From Candidatus Gerdarchaeota archaeon (lineage in GTDB: Archaea; Asgardarchaeota; Heimdallarchaeia; JABLTI01), in the NCBI GenBank assembly GCA_016840945.1, contig JAEORJ010000338.1, positions 1-5,477 on the forward strand: 5,477 bases of DNA. The letters are read 5' to 3'. The notes beneath the pieces are model-generated. The model was not told the origin of the DNA, ran no database searches, and saw nothing but the letters and a program-made list of their open reading frames with translations. This document shows positions 1-5,477 of the stretch, piece after piece. Numbering within the stretch: the stretch's first letter is position 1; every line of letters begins with the position of its first letter. The translations under genes and the position numbers were made by a program.

Positions 1-834
1 GGTTTAAATCGAGAGGAAGTGTTGAGTAACCTTTTTGTTGTTCAGGCCGAACAGTTACGTTATTTAAATCAAGCTATTGATCGTTTACCTGGTTATGTTC
101 AAGCTTTAGATCCTGGTCTAATTATCATTGACTCGTTAATGGCTCCTTTTAGAGCTGAATTTCATGAATTGAATCTTTTAGCAGTTCGCCAAAAGAAAAT
201 AGGTAAATTAATTGGCCTTCTAAAACGAATAGCAATTGCTTTCAATACCTCAGTAATATTCACCAATCAAGTTATGGCTAATATTGGTACCATGGCTGCA
301 ACATTTAATCCTGTTATAGCTGCAGGTGGGCATGTGCTAGCTCATGCTTCAGACATTAGAATAAATATGAGAAAACTAAAAGAAAATATGCGACGAGCAA
401 AAATCGAAGATTGCGCTTGGTTGCCAACTGAATCCACTGAATTCTATATTACTCCAAATGGTATTGCTGACACTTCTGAAGTTAAGATAAAAACAGAAGA
501 TGGTGATGATATCATAATGGAGGATGAAACTGAAATGGAAGGTATAGAAGAGCCTACACCAATGATTGCTGGAATAGAAGAAGTTACAAAATCACAAAGA
601 AAGAAAAACTCCCCTAAAACGAAAGAAACAATCAAGACTGATGATGAATTAGATGAGATAAGCGACGAAAATTTTGCTGATAATGTAGATAGTGAAGATG
701 AAAATGATTTACTCGAGATTGAGCAGCAAGAACAATTAGAACCGCTAGAACAAATAGTTGAAGAAGCTCCAAAAGATAAACCTACAAAAACAAAAGAAAA
801 ATCCTCGCCAAAAAAATCAAAAGTACCTGCTTAA
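1..834 (+). CDS. radA: RadA/Rad51-family recombinase, 5'-truncated, with long acidic C-terminal tail
   Basis: The frame is open from base 1, and residues before the GTG at 19 (GLNREEV) already match RadA, so the gene begins outside the window and that GTG is internal. The 277 visible residues hold the second half of the RecA-type ATPase core: Walker B (LIIIDS, about residues 40-45), the FRAEF and RQ segment around loop L1, the TNQVMA strand before loop L2, the GGHVLAHAS signature (about 109-117), and the ATP-cap region with D and LP before an ITPNGIAD end. RadA forms ATP-dependent filaments on single-stranded DNA for homologous recombination. Two oddities stand out. The L1 arginine of the usual GRE/GRG segment aligns with leucine (HELN). 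About 120 residues follow the point where RadA normally ends, roughly a third of them Asp or Glu, with Lys-rich patches in the middle and at the extreme C-terminus. Family assignment is firm; whether this is the main RadA or a divergent paralogue cannot be settled without the N-terminal half and Walker A. Confidence 0.9.
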   Translation, partial: GLNREEVLSNLFVVQAEQLRYLNQAIDRLPGYVQALDPGLIIIDSLMAPFRAEFHELNLLAVRQKKIGKLIGLLKRIAIAFNTSVIFTNQVMANIGTMAATFNPVIAAGGHVLAHASDIRINMRKLKENMRRAKIEDCAWLPTESTEFYITPNGIADTSEVKIKTEDGDDIIMEDETEMEGIEEPTPMIAGIEEVTKSQRKKNSPKTKETIKTDDELDEISDENFADNVDSEDENDLLEIEQQEQLEPLEQIVEEAPKDKPTKTKEKSSPKKSKVPA

Positions 835-844
835 AACAGCAGGT
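825..844 (+). repeat. Inverted repeat across the radA stop and transporter start
   Basis: ACCTGCT (825-831) and AGCAGGT (838-844) are perfect inverted repeats around a 6-base loop, TAAAAC, which contains the radA stop. The right arm includes the first two bases of the transporter GTG start. No T-run follows, so it does not look like a terminator. In mRNA the hairpin would bury the GTG start, which ribosomes finishing radA would open. Confidence 0.5.
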
Positions 845-2195
845 GAATCCCACATTAATAAAGAATCATGATTTGATTGATAATAAGCATTTAAATGAAA
901 GATCGTCGGAGCCAGAGATAGGATTGACTTACTTTAATAAAAGAAATATTCTACTAATTGCTTTAGGAGCTTTTATCTGGTCGATATATCTTTCAATACA
1001 AGGTCAATATTTCAATGATTATCTCTTAGACTTGACAAATTATAGTCCGTTAATCGTTTCTCTGCTTGTAAGTCTTGTTGCATTAACTGGTGCAATTACA
1101 AGCATATTTACTGGAGCTATTAGTGATAATATGCAAAAAAACTTCGGTAGAAGAAAAATTTTCATTTTGACAGGAGGAACCGCTTCAGCAATTCTACTAT
1201 TTTTTCTCCCCTTAAGTAAATCATTACTTGTAATTATTGGTCTAAACGTTATAATGAGTCTATTTAATACTGCTGCTTTTGTCTGTAATAATTCATTAAT
1301 ACCAGATATTGCATCAGATGGAAAATTAGGGAAAGCAAATGCTTTTGCCTCTTTAGGAAGCTCGATAGGAACAATTGCGGGATTTGCTTTAATGTTAATT
1401 TCACCAGCAAAGAATATTTTCTTTGCTTCTGGTGCGATATGTGCTTTTGGCTTCATTGTTGTGGGGATTTTCTTTCAAGAACCAATGCCTAAAATAGAAC
1501 CAAAAAGATGGTTTTTAGAAATAAAAGAAACTTTTCAACTTTCACAAATTAAAAAGGAGAAAAGCTATTTTCACTTTCTATTGAGTCATTTCTTTTTGCA
1601 TACAGGCATTAATGTCTACATGCCTTTTTTGTTAGTTTTTCTTACCCAACCAAATGATTCTTTGAGTGGCAAACCAATTGGTTTGGGTCTTTCTATAGAA
1701 AGTGGGCAAGTACTTTTATTGTTTGCAGTAATGACTTTGATTTCTTTAATTCTCGCACTTCCTATAGGTCATATCCTTGATAGAACAAATAAACAAAAAT
1801 TTCTGATCATCTCAAGAGGTTTATTCGCAATATCTACAGCTATCTTAGCGCTAACACCAATTTTCAGATCAATTAATCCGTTAATTATTGGCATTTTGTT
1901 TATTATTCCTTTTAGTATCACCAATACAGCTGATATAGTCTCGAGAGGAGCATATATGCATAGTATAATAACCAATGAAAAACGAGGCCAATTTTTAGGA
2001 TTATTATTTTTCATTAAAACATTAGCTCAAATACCGGGTGTTATTTTCGGAGGATTATTAGCACATTTCTATCAAAATGGTTATCAATATGGTTTCCTTG
2101 TCGGATCGATTTTCCTGATTATATCTATACCATTCCTAGTTACCTCTGGTTTACCTCTTGCTGAAAAAAAAGTTCAATCTGAAATTCCTGGTTAA
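843..2195 (+). CDS. Major facilitator superfamily transporter, 12 membrane helices
   Basis: This is a 450-residue integral membrane protein with about twelve hydrophobic segments (near 34-54, 69-90, 106-124, 127-147, 170-186, 191-211, 244-265, 287-306, 320-340, 345-364, 385-407, 415-435). A charged cytoplasmic loop at about 212-240 separates the two six-helix halves. The loop after helix 2 carries the MFS signature (G91, D95, GRRK 102-105), with a weaker echo, GHILDRTNKQK, at about 309-319. NSLIPDIA (150-157) followed by a glycine-rich helix resembles the SLC45/sugar:cation-symporter side of the superfamily (family knowledge), but the substrate cannot be read from the sequence. GTG at 843 is the first usable start: the frame is closed by a stop at 777-779 and has no ATG, GTG or TTG in between. 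There is no Shine-Dalgarno sequence at normal spacing. The start lies 8 bases after the radA stop, so translational coupling is likely. An in-frame TTG at 873 is the only nearby alternative and would shorten the soluble N-terminus. Confidence 0.88.
   Translation: MNPTLIKNHDLIDNKHLNERSSEPEIGLTYFNKRNILLIALGAFIWSIYLSIQGQYFNDYLLDLTNYSPLIVSLLVSLVALTGAITSIFTGAISDNMQKNFGRRKIFILTGGTASAILLFFLPLSKSLLVIIGLNVIMSLFNTAAFVCNNSLIPDIASDGKLGKANAFASLGSSIGTIAGFALMLISPAKNIFFASGAICAFGFIVVGIFFQEPMPKIEPKRWFLEIKETFQLSQIKKEKSYFHFLLSHFFLHTGINVYMPFLLVFLTQPNDSLSGKPIGLGLSIESGQVLLLFAVMTLISLILALPIGHILDRTNKQKFLIISRGLFAISTAILALTPIFRSINPLIIGILFIIPFSITNTADIVSRGAYMHSIITNEKRGQFLGLLFFIKTLAQIPGVIFGGLLAHFYQNGYQYGFLVGSIFLIISIPFLVTSGLPLAEKKVQSEIPG
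1670..1685. repeat. 16-bp perfect palindrome inside the transporter gene
   Basis: CAAACCAATTGGTTTG is fully self-complementary and lies in codons for the loop before helix 8 (around K277-L281). It may be a chance product of the codons or a protein-binding site; nothing else nearby supports a function. Confidence 0.5.
2164..2171 (-). terminator. Candidate oligo-T terminator for the helicase transcript
   Basis: A run of eight T on the minus strand lies about 36 bases past the helicase stop, inside the 3' end of the convergent transporter gene, after another T-rich stretch at the gene junction. Archaeal RNA polymerase stops at T-runs without needing a hairpin, so the minus-strand transcript could end here. 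Confidence 0.35.
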
Positions 2196-2206
2196 AATTA
2201 TAAAAT

Positions 2207-4432
2207 TCATGAAGTTTCACGTAAAGCTTCTGTCAGGAGTAAATCAAGGTCCTCTAATGCTTGCTTGATTTTTTCCAATCCAAGATATTCACATAATGGA
2301 AGTAAACTTGCAATTAAAGATTTTAAGCCTACTTCAACTCTTAATACATCTCCCTCAAATAATTGATATTTAGTAATAATTTTTAGAAAATTCCTTTTTA
2401 TTATAACATGTTCATAAATAGGTCGTTGAAATTCAAAACTGCTAGGTAAGTTGTCAGTTGACTCTAATATAGAGGTTATTTTGATACATTCTGTTAGAAT
2501 GGTTGTTAAGTTTATTTTCTTTATAAAAAGATCATTTAGCATCCAGTTTTTAATATATTCAAATTTAGTTTTTGTAATTCCCATTTCTGCCCAAATAGTC
2601 CCTTTAGGAGTTGTCTCTAAAACACCTGTTGTTTTTTCACTAACAAAACCATCAATAATAAGTCTATCTAGAATTGAGAAATTTTTATTGATGATTTCAA
2701 GAGCAGTGTTTTTTGATAAAAGATTTAAAATAAATAATTTATGAGCGCAAAATAATTTATTATTACATGAACATTGAAATTTATTATTAGTTTTAGTAAT
2801 CAAAAATTGACCTAATTCATCTGATATTAGGAATGATTGTGATAGATCATTTTCAAAAATCCTCGCTAATGTTAATTTATTAATAAGATAGAATTCTTTC
2901 AAAGTATCTAAAAAATCGCTGTCATTATTGGAAAGAAGTAAGAGTTCTAAAAATTGTTTTTGATCTTTCTTGTGATTATTAGTACTACTTCTAAATTCAA
3001 AAAAACTCATTTGTAATAAATCAAAGAGCTCATCTATTGTTGGTTTATTAGCATAAATTAGCGTTAAAACCATTTTTTCAAATTCATCAATATTAGTGAT
3101 TTTACTTGAAATTTCATCAAATTTAGGCTTTATTAATTCCAGAGAATAATCTTTATCGTCGTTTTTTTGTTCCCAATATCGATTAATGATGTTTCTTTTC
3201 TCTCTTCCATCAGAAATCAAAACAGTACATTTACCAAAAATATCATAATTGGGTCTTCCGGCTCTACCAGCAATTTGATGGAAAGTATTTCTCATTAACC
3301 ACTCATTGTTTGATCGTTTAGTATCTAGAATAATTACTTCCCTTGCTGGTAAATTAACTCCTGCACCTAAAGTCTCTGTACAAAATAAGACTTTGATATT
3401 ATTATTCTTAAACAACTCTTCTACTGCTTTTTTAGTTAACCTACTCAAACCTGCATGATGTATACCAGTTCCTTTAATTGCTAAATTAAAAAGAAATTGG
3501 TTGCCGATTGTTTCTTTGTTTAAAGATAAACTTTCCAGAAAATTATTGATTTCTATTTCATTTAATTCGTTATTTTGTTTACATGTTTTATAGATGAAAT
3601 CGGCATAAAATTGAGCATTTTCTTCTGTTTTTTTCCTTGTTCCACAAAAAATTAGAACTTGTGAGTTATTTTTTATATTTTCTTCAATTATTTTTTTGAC
3701 TTCTCTTTCTGGTAGTAGCGTTTGTTTTAGATTAAATTCTAATGGTGTTGAACGCTTATCGCTAACGATTAATTTTGCTTGTAACCATTGAGCAATATCC
3801 TCTGGATTTGCTACTGTTGCTGATAAAAGAATTAAACGAACTTTTCCCAATAATGAGGTTAAAATTGTTTCAAGTACTGGTCCCCTTTCCTGATTGCCTA
3901 TTATATGAAATTCATCAATTACTACATTTTGTATATAATTCATTAAATTGGGTATTCTACCTATAATTGTTCTAAAACGTTCATAAGTGGAAATCAAAAT
4001 ATGACATTTTTTTATTTCCTCCTCATTGAAATCCACATCTGACATAGAAAGATGTATCTTTAACTTGTACTCTTTATAGCTTCTAGCTAAATCATTTGCC
4101 CTTTCTTCTGCAAGTGCTCTGAGTGGAACTAAAAAAACAGTTTTCCCCTTAACTTCATAATTAGTTTTTATCTTTTCATATGGAAAAATCTTATCACCAT
4201 ATTCGGGTGATTTTTTATTCAATGAATTTTCTTGAATAATATCCTTTAAAGCTATCATTTCAGCTATTAGTGTTTTTCCTGCTCCACTTGGAGCAACAAT
4301 AACTAAATTATTTGTTGTATCTAGAAAAGGAAATGCTTTTTTCTGTATATCAGTTAAGTTTTGAATTTTCTTTAATTTTAAAATTTCTTTGTATCGAAAT
4401 TTTGGTTGATCTTCTTGAACTGATATAACCAT
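2207..4432 (-). CDS. Ski2/Hel308-like superfamily 2 helicase with inserted SWIM-type zinc motif
   Basis: This 741-residue protein is a probable ATP-dependent 3'-5' nucleic-acid translocase. Motifs in order: Q-type LTDIQ (26-30), Walker A APSGAGKT (47-54), Ia PLRALAEE (103-110), STYERF (148-153), II DEFH (173-176), III SAT (204-206), IV LIFCGTRKKTE (260-270), HHAGL (325-329), V TETLGAGVNLPA (352-363), VI QIAGRAGRP (386-394). PLRALAEE, HHAGL and GAGVNLPA are hallmarks of the Ski2/Hel308/Brr2 group. A winged-helix region begins near 445 and resumes at about 584-615 (LDRLIIDGFV then TTPKGTIWAEMGI). Between them lies about 100 residues with C554, C556, C562 and H564 in a CxCx5CxH arrangement typical of a SWIM zinc finger. 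A ratchet-like helical region (about 620-715, with the EGD turn) follows. The protein then ends, leaving no room for the Hel308 C-terminal helix-hairpin-helix domain, so this is probably not a canonical Hel308. DNA versus RNA substrate is open. The start is fixed by a perfect ribosome binding site 5 bases upstream. It is probably cotranscribed with the small cysteine-rich gene 20 bases upstream. Confidence 0.92.
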   Translation of the reverse strand: MVISVQEDQPKFRYKEILKLKKIQNLTDIQKKAFPFLDTTNNLVIVAPSGAGKTLIAEMIALKDIIQENSLNKKSPEYGDKIFPYEKIKTNYEVKGKTVFLVPLRALAEERANDLARSYKEYKLKIHLSMSDVDFNEEEIKKCHILISTYERFRTIIGRIPNLMNYIQNVVIDEFHIIGNQERGPVLETILTSLLGKVRLILLSATVANPEDIAQWLQAKLIVSDKRSTPLEFNLKQTLLPEREVKKIIEENIKNNSQVLIFCGTRKKTEENAQFYADFIYKTCKQNNELNEIEINNFLESLSLNKETIGNQFLFNLAIKGTGIHHAGLSRLTKKAVEELFKNNNIKVLFCTETLGAGVNLPAREVIILDTKRSNNEWLMRNTFHQIAGRAGRPNYDIFGKCTVLISDGREKRNIINRYWEQKNDDKDYSLELIKPKFDEISSKITNIDEFEKMVLTLIYANKPTIDELFDLLQMSFFEFRSSTNNHKKDQKQFLELLLLSNNDSDFLDTLKEFYLINKLTLARIFENDLSQSFLISDELGQFLITKTNNKFQCSCNNKLFCAHKLFILNLLSKNTALEIINKNFSILDRLIIDGFVSEKTTGVLETTPKGTIWAEMGITKTKFEYIKNWMLNDLFIKKINLTTILTECIKITSILESTDNLPSSFEFQRPIYEHVIIKRNFLKIITKYQLFEGDVLRVEVGLKSLIASLLPLCEYLGLEKIKQALEDLDLLLTEALRETS
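2269..2274 (+). terminator. Candidate oligo-T terminator for the radA/transporter transcript
   Basis: A run of six T on the plus strand, about 74 bases past the transporter stop and inside the 3' end of the convergent helicase gene. It is the first T-run of this length downstream. T-runs are common in this A+T-rich DNA, so the call is weak. Confidence 0.2.
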
Positions 4433-4437
4433 TCATC

Positions 4438-4445
4438 TCACCTCC
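4438..4445 (-). promoter_or_regulatory. Ribosome binding site of the helicase gene
   Basis: On the minus strand this reads GGAGGTGA, a perfect complement to the usual archaeal 16S rRNA 3' end. It sits 5 bases before ATG 4432 and decides the start: the overlapping ATG at 4436 is only 1 base from the site and in another frame. Confidence 0.85.
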
Positions 4446-4452
4446 ATTTTTA

Positions 4453-4767
4453 TTAACTATAATACAAACTCAAATCACTTATTGACATCTTTTCTTGTGT
4501 TAAAATTTCCTTAATTTTGCAACTGTATTTATTCAACGCATAATCAAATAATCCTCTATCAACTAATTCACCTGTCAGTGCTTCTTCATAGGATAGATGT
4601 TCTTGACATTTATCATAATCACAATAAGAGCATTCTGAATTGATTAGTGGATTGCAGTCATCATTTATACATCGAATATTATGCCACTCGTTTATTAGAT
4701 TTTGATTTGTTAAATTATTGATTTTAATTCTAATTTTTACTGATCCCTTCTGTCCTTCAATAAACAT
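4453..4767 (-). CDS. Small cysteine-rich protein, putative zinc-binding, function unknown
   Basis: I do not recognise this 104-residue protein. Residues 10-30 look like a short beta strand (VKIRIKINN) followed by a helix. Next comes a compact cysteine/histidine cluster: C33, C38, C46, C49, C54 and H57, spacing Cx4Cx7Cx2Cx4Cx2H, enough ligands for at least one zinc ion (inferred). The C-terminal half is predicted helical (YEEALTGELVDRGLFDYALNKY), with one further cysteine at 83. There is no signal peptide or membrane segment, so it is probably cytoplasmic. The ATG at 4767 has AAGGTGA 9 bases upstream, and the reading frame stands clear of other genes, which supports a real gene. It ends 20 bases before the helicase start, so the two are probably translated from one message, and a role as partner or regulator of the helicase is possible but only contextual. 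A [4Fe-4S] site is the main alternative to zinc. Confidence 0.75.
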   Translation of the reverse strand: MFIEGQKGSVKIRIKINNLTNQNLINEWHNIRCINDDCNPLINSECSYCDYDKCQEHLSYEEALTGELVDRGLFDYALNKYSCKIKEILTQEKMSISDLSLYYS

Positions 4768-4776
4768 TAATTTTTT

Positions 4777-4783
4777 TCACCTT
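4777..4783 (-). promoter_or_regulatory. Ribosome binding site of the cysteine-rich gene
   Basis: AAGGTGA on the minus strand, 9 bases before ATG 4767. The spacing is slightly long but normal. It supports ATG 4767 as the start of this otherwise unrecognised gene. Confidence 0.65.
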
Positions 4784-4806
4784 GTTTCTTCACTAATATT
4801 AAAGTC

Positions 4807-4841
4807 AAATTAACATTATATCATTAGGAATTGGTTAATTT
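4807..4841. repeat. Inverted repeat between candidate TATA box and cysteine-rich gene
   Basis: AAATTAAC (4807-4814) and GTTAATTT (4834-4841) form a perfect 8-bp inverted repeat with a 19-base spacer. The right arm ends immediately beside the candidate TATA box, and the spacer covers the predicted transcription start near 4820. That placement would suit an operator for a dimeric repressor, but the arms are A+T-rich and could arise by chance. Confidence 0.3.
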
Positions 4842-4842
4842 T

Positions 4843-4850
4843 TATTTAAA
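4843..4850 (-). promoter_or_regulatory. Candidate TATA box for the cysteine-rich protein/helicase unit
   Basis: TTTAAATA on the minus strand matches the archaeal TATA-box consensus and lies in the 110-base gap after the rhodanese gene. Initiation about 25 bases downstream would fall near 4820 and leave a leader of roughly 50 bases carrying the ribosome binding site. The purine-rich BRE expected just upstream is not clear, and the region is so A+T-rich that chance matches are easy. Confidence 0.4.
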
Positions 4851-4877
4851 AATGAATAAATCTCAAAGAAACAAAGA

Positions 4878-5432
4878 TTATTTTTGATCAAGAAGATATC
4901 TCTTATTTCTTCGGAAACCTAGACCAATTAAAATCAGAAAAGCAAAACAGCTTGAAAAAGTAAATACCTTCCATGGAGCTGTTTCTGATGTTGGTAAATT
5001 TGAGGTTCCTATGAGATATGGAAAACCATTATCTCTCCAACCATTAAAACCATCTTCCATGTTAGATACATTTGTATAACCAAATTCGCATAATTTCTCT
5101 GCCGCAGTTTTTGAGCGGATGCCATTATCACAATAAACCAATATACCTGTATCATTAGAATTGGGGAGAGAATCCCTCAAATAGGTTAAATAATAAATGT
5201 TGATGTTTATAGCACCAGCTATGTGTCCATCATCATAAAATTCGTAACTTGATCGTACATCGAGAAGGAAGATGTTTGAATCATTATCTAATCGGTTTTT
5301 TGCTTCAATAGAGGTGATATTTTCATAATCTATTGCTGAAATTTGATTTATATTTTGGAATAAAATAGTACCACTAATTAATAATATAATAATCCATTTC
5401 AATCCCGCTTTATACCCAAAATTATATGACAT
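4878..5432 (-). CDS. Exported, membrane-anchored single-domain rhodanese-like protein
   Basis: This 184-residue protein has three parts. An N-terminal hydrophobic segment (about 12-26, preceded by lysines) is a signal peptide or membrane anchor. A complete rhodanese domain spans about 38-138, with the family landmarks LLDVRSSYEF (56-65), GHIAGAINI (69-77), the active-site loop CDNGIRS (101-107) with catalytic C101 in CxxGxR, and the closing DGFNGWRDNGFP (127-138). A short linker (LPTSETAPW) then leads to a second hydrophobic helix (about 157-172) ending in a basic FRRNKR tail. Positive charges at both ends put the domain outside the membrane (positive-inside rule). The family transfers sulfane sulfur through a cysteine persulfide or serves as a thiol-binding module; intact C101 and R106 argue for activity, but the acceptor is unknown. 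The ATG at 5432 has AAGGA 10 bases upstream; an ATG at 5439 is out of frame. The two-helix tethering resembles archaeal surface proteins with a C-terminal anchor. Confidence 0.9.
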   Translation of the reverse strand: MSYNFGYKAGLKWIIILLISGTILFQNINQISAIDYENITSIEAKNRLDNDSNIFLLDVRSSYEFYDDGHIAGAININIYYLTYLRDSLPNSNDTGILVYCDNGIRSKTAAEKLCEFGYTNVSNMEDGFNGWRDNGFPYLIGTSNLPTSETAPWKVFTFSSCFAFLILIGLGFRRNKRYLLDQK

Positions 5433-5442
5433 TATACATATT

Positions 5443-5447
5443 TCCTT
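5443..5447 (-). promoter_or_regulatory. Weak ribosome binding site of the rhodanese gene
   Basis: AAGGA on the minus strand, 10 bases before ATG 5432. It is shorter and more distant than the sites of the two downstream genes, but is the only purine-rich match in the visible upstream region. Confidence 0.45.
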
Positions 5448-5462
5448 TGATGTTAAGCTATC

Positions 5463-5469
5463 TATATAA
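5463..5469 (-). promoter_or_regulatory. Candidate TATA box for the rhodanese gene
   Basis: TTATATA on the minus strand, about 30 bases before ATG 5432. Initiation about 25 bases downstream would give a very short leader, and the AAGGA ribosome binding site (5443-5447) would be at or outside the transcript's 5' end. Either translation is near-leaderless or the true promoter lies beyond the window. Confidence 0.3.
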
Positions 5470-5477
5470 GATTTTAA

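Noticed and set aside
19..21. GTG as the true start of the recombinase gene
   Set aside because: The frame is open to base 1 and the preceding residues match RadA; starting here would leave no Walker A.
444..635. 63-codon open frame on the minus strand
   Set aside because: Antisense shadow of the acidic RadA tail: Glu/Asp codons read backwards give a Ser/Ile/Phe-rich product.
841..846. AGGTGA as a ribosome binding site for a later transporter start
   Set aside because: It overlaps the GTG at 843, and the next usable in-frame start, TTG at 873, is about 26 bases further, too far for normal initiation.
1040..1456. 138-codon open frame on the minus strand
   Set aside because: Lies entirely inside the transporter gene opposite its membrane helices; low-complexity product, no ribosome binding site evidence and no recognisable domain.
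1769..2014. 81-codon open frame on the minus strand
   Set aside because: Antisense to the transporter's helices 9-11; no independent support.
2451..2744. 97-codon open frame on the plus strand
   Set aside because: Antisense to the helicase C-terminal region; its hydrophobic product is an artefact of complementing a Lys/Asn-rich sequence.
3775..3966. 63-codon open frame on the plus strand
   Set aside because: Antisense to the helicase motif II region; Leu-rich product without start signals.
4981..4997. LPTSE before the C-terminal helix of the rhodanese as an LPxTG sortase signal
   Set aside because: The spacing and residues do not fit LPxTG, and sortase anchoring would not be expected here; the segment looks like a simple linker to a membrane helix.
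1..5477. CRISPR array, tRNA, rRNA, transposon ends or an anti-phage system
   Set aside because: No spaced direct repeats, cloverleaf sequences, transposase motifs or known defence domains were seen; coding genes fill nearly the whole window.

Overview
This is a compact, strongly A+T-rich stretch of a prokaryotic genome that reads as archaeal. The left edge encodes the C-terminal part of a RadA/Rad51-type recombinase, the middle a Ski2/Hel308-type helicase. The minus-strand genes have GGAGGTGA-type ribosome binding sites and TATA-like boxes about where an archaeal promoter would sit. The low G+C and the membrane-anchored rhodanese with a basic C-terminal tail would fit an Asgard-type or similar archaeon, but nothing here fixes the lineage.

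Layout. Two plus-strand genes come first: a 5'-truncated radA-like gene (1-834) with a long acidic tail absent from ordinary RadA, then, 8 bases later, a 12-helix major facilitator transporter (843-2195) starting at GTG. A 7-bp inverted repeat straddles the radA stop and the transporter start. The rest lies on the minus strand and converges on the transporter with an 11-base gap. In transcription order these are an exported, membrane-anchored single-domain rhodanese (5432-4878), a 104-residue cysteine-rich protein (4767-4453) and a 741-residue Ski2-like helicase (4432-2207). The last two are 20 bases apart and probably form one transcription unit. The rhodanese is separated from them by 110 bases holding a TATA-like box and an inverted repeat, so it is probably transcribed separately.

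How the genes fit together. RadA and the helicase both belong to nucleic-acid metabolism (recombination, fork repair or RNA processing). The transporter and the rhodanese look like unrelated housekeeping or envelope genes. The most unusual points are a SWIM-type CxCx5CxH zinc motif in an insertion inside the winged-helix region of the helicase, the helicase's pairing with a small putative zinc protein, and the RadA acidic tail combined with a changed L1 DNA-binding loop. I see no CRISPR array, mobile element, tRNA or rRNA gene, and no recognisable defence system. Intergenic DNA is minimal: no stretch over 300 bases lacks a gene.
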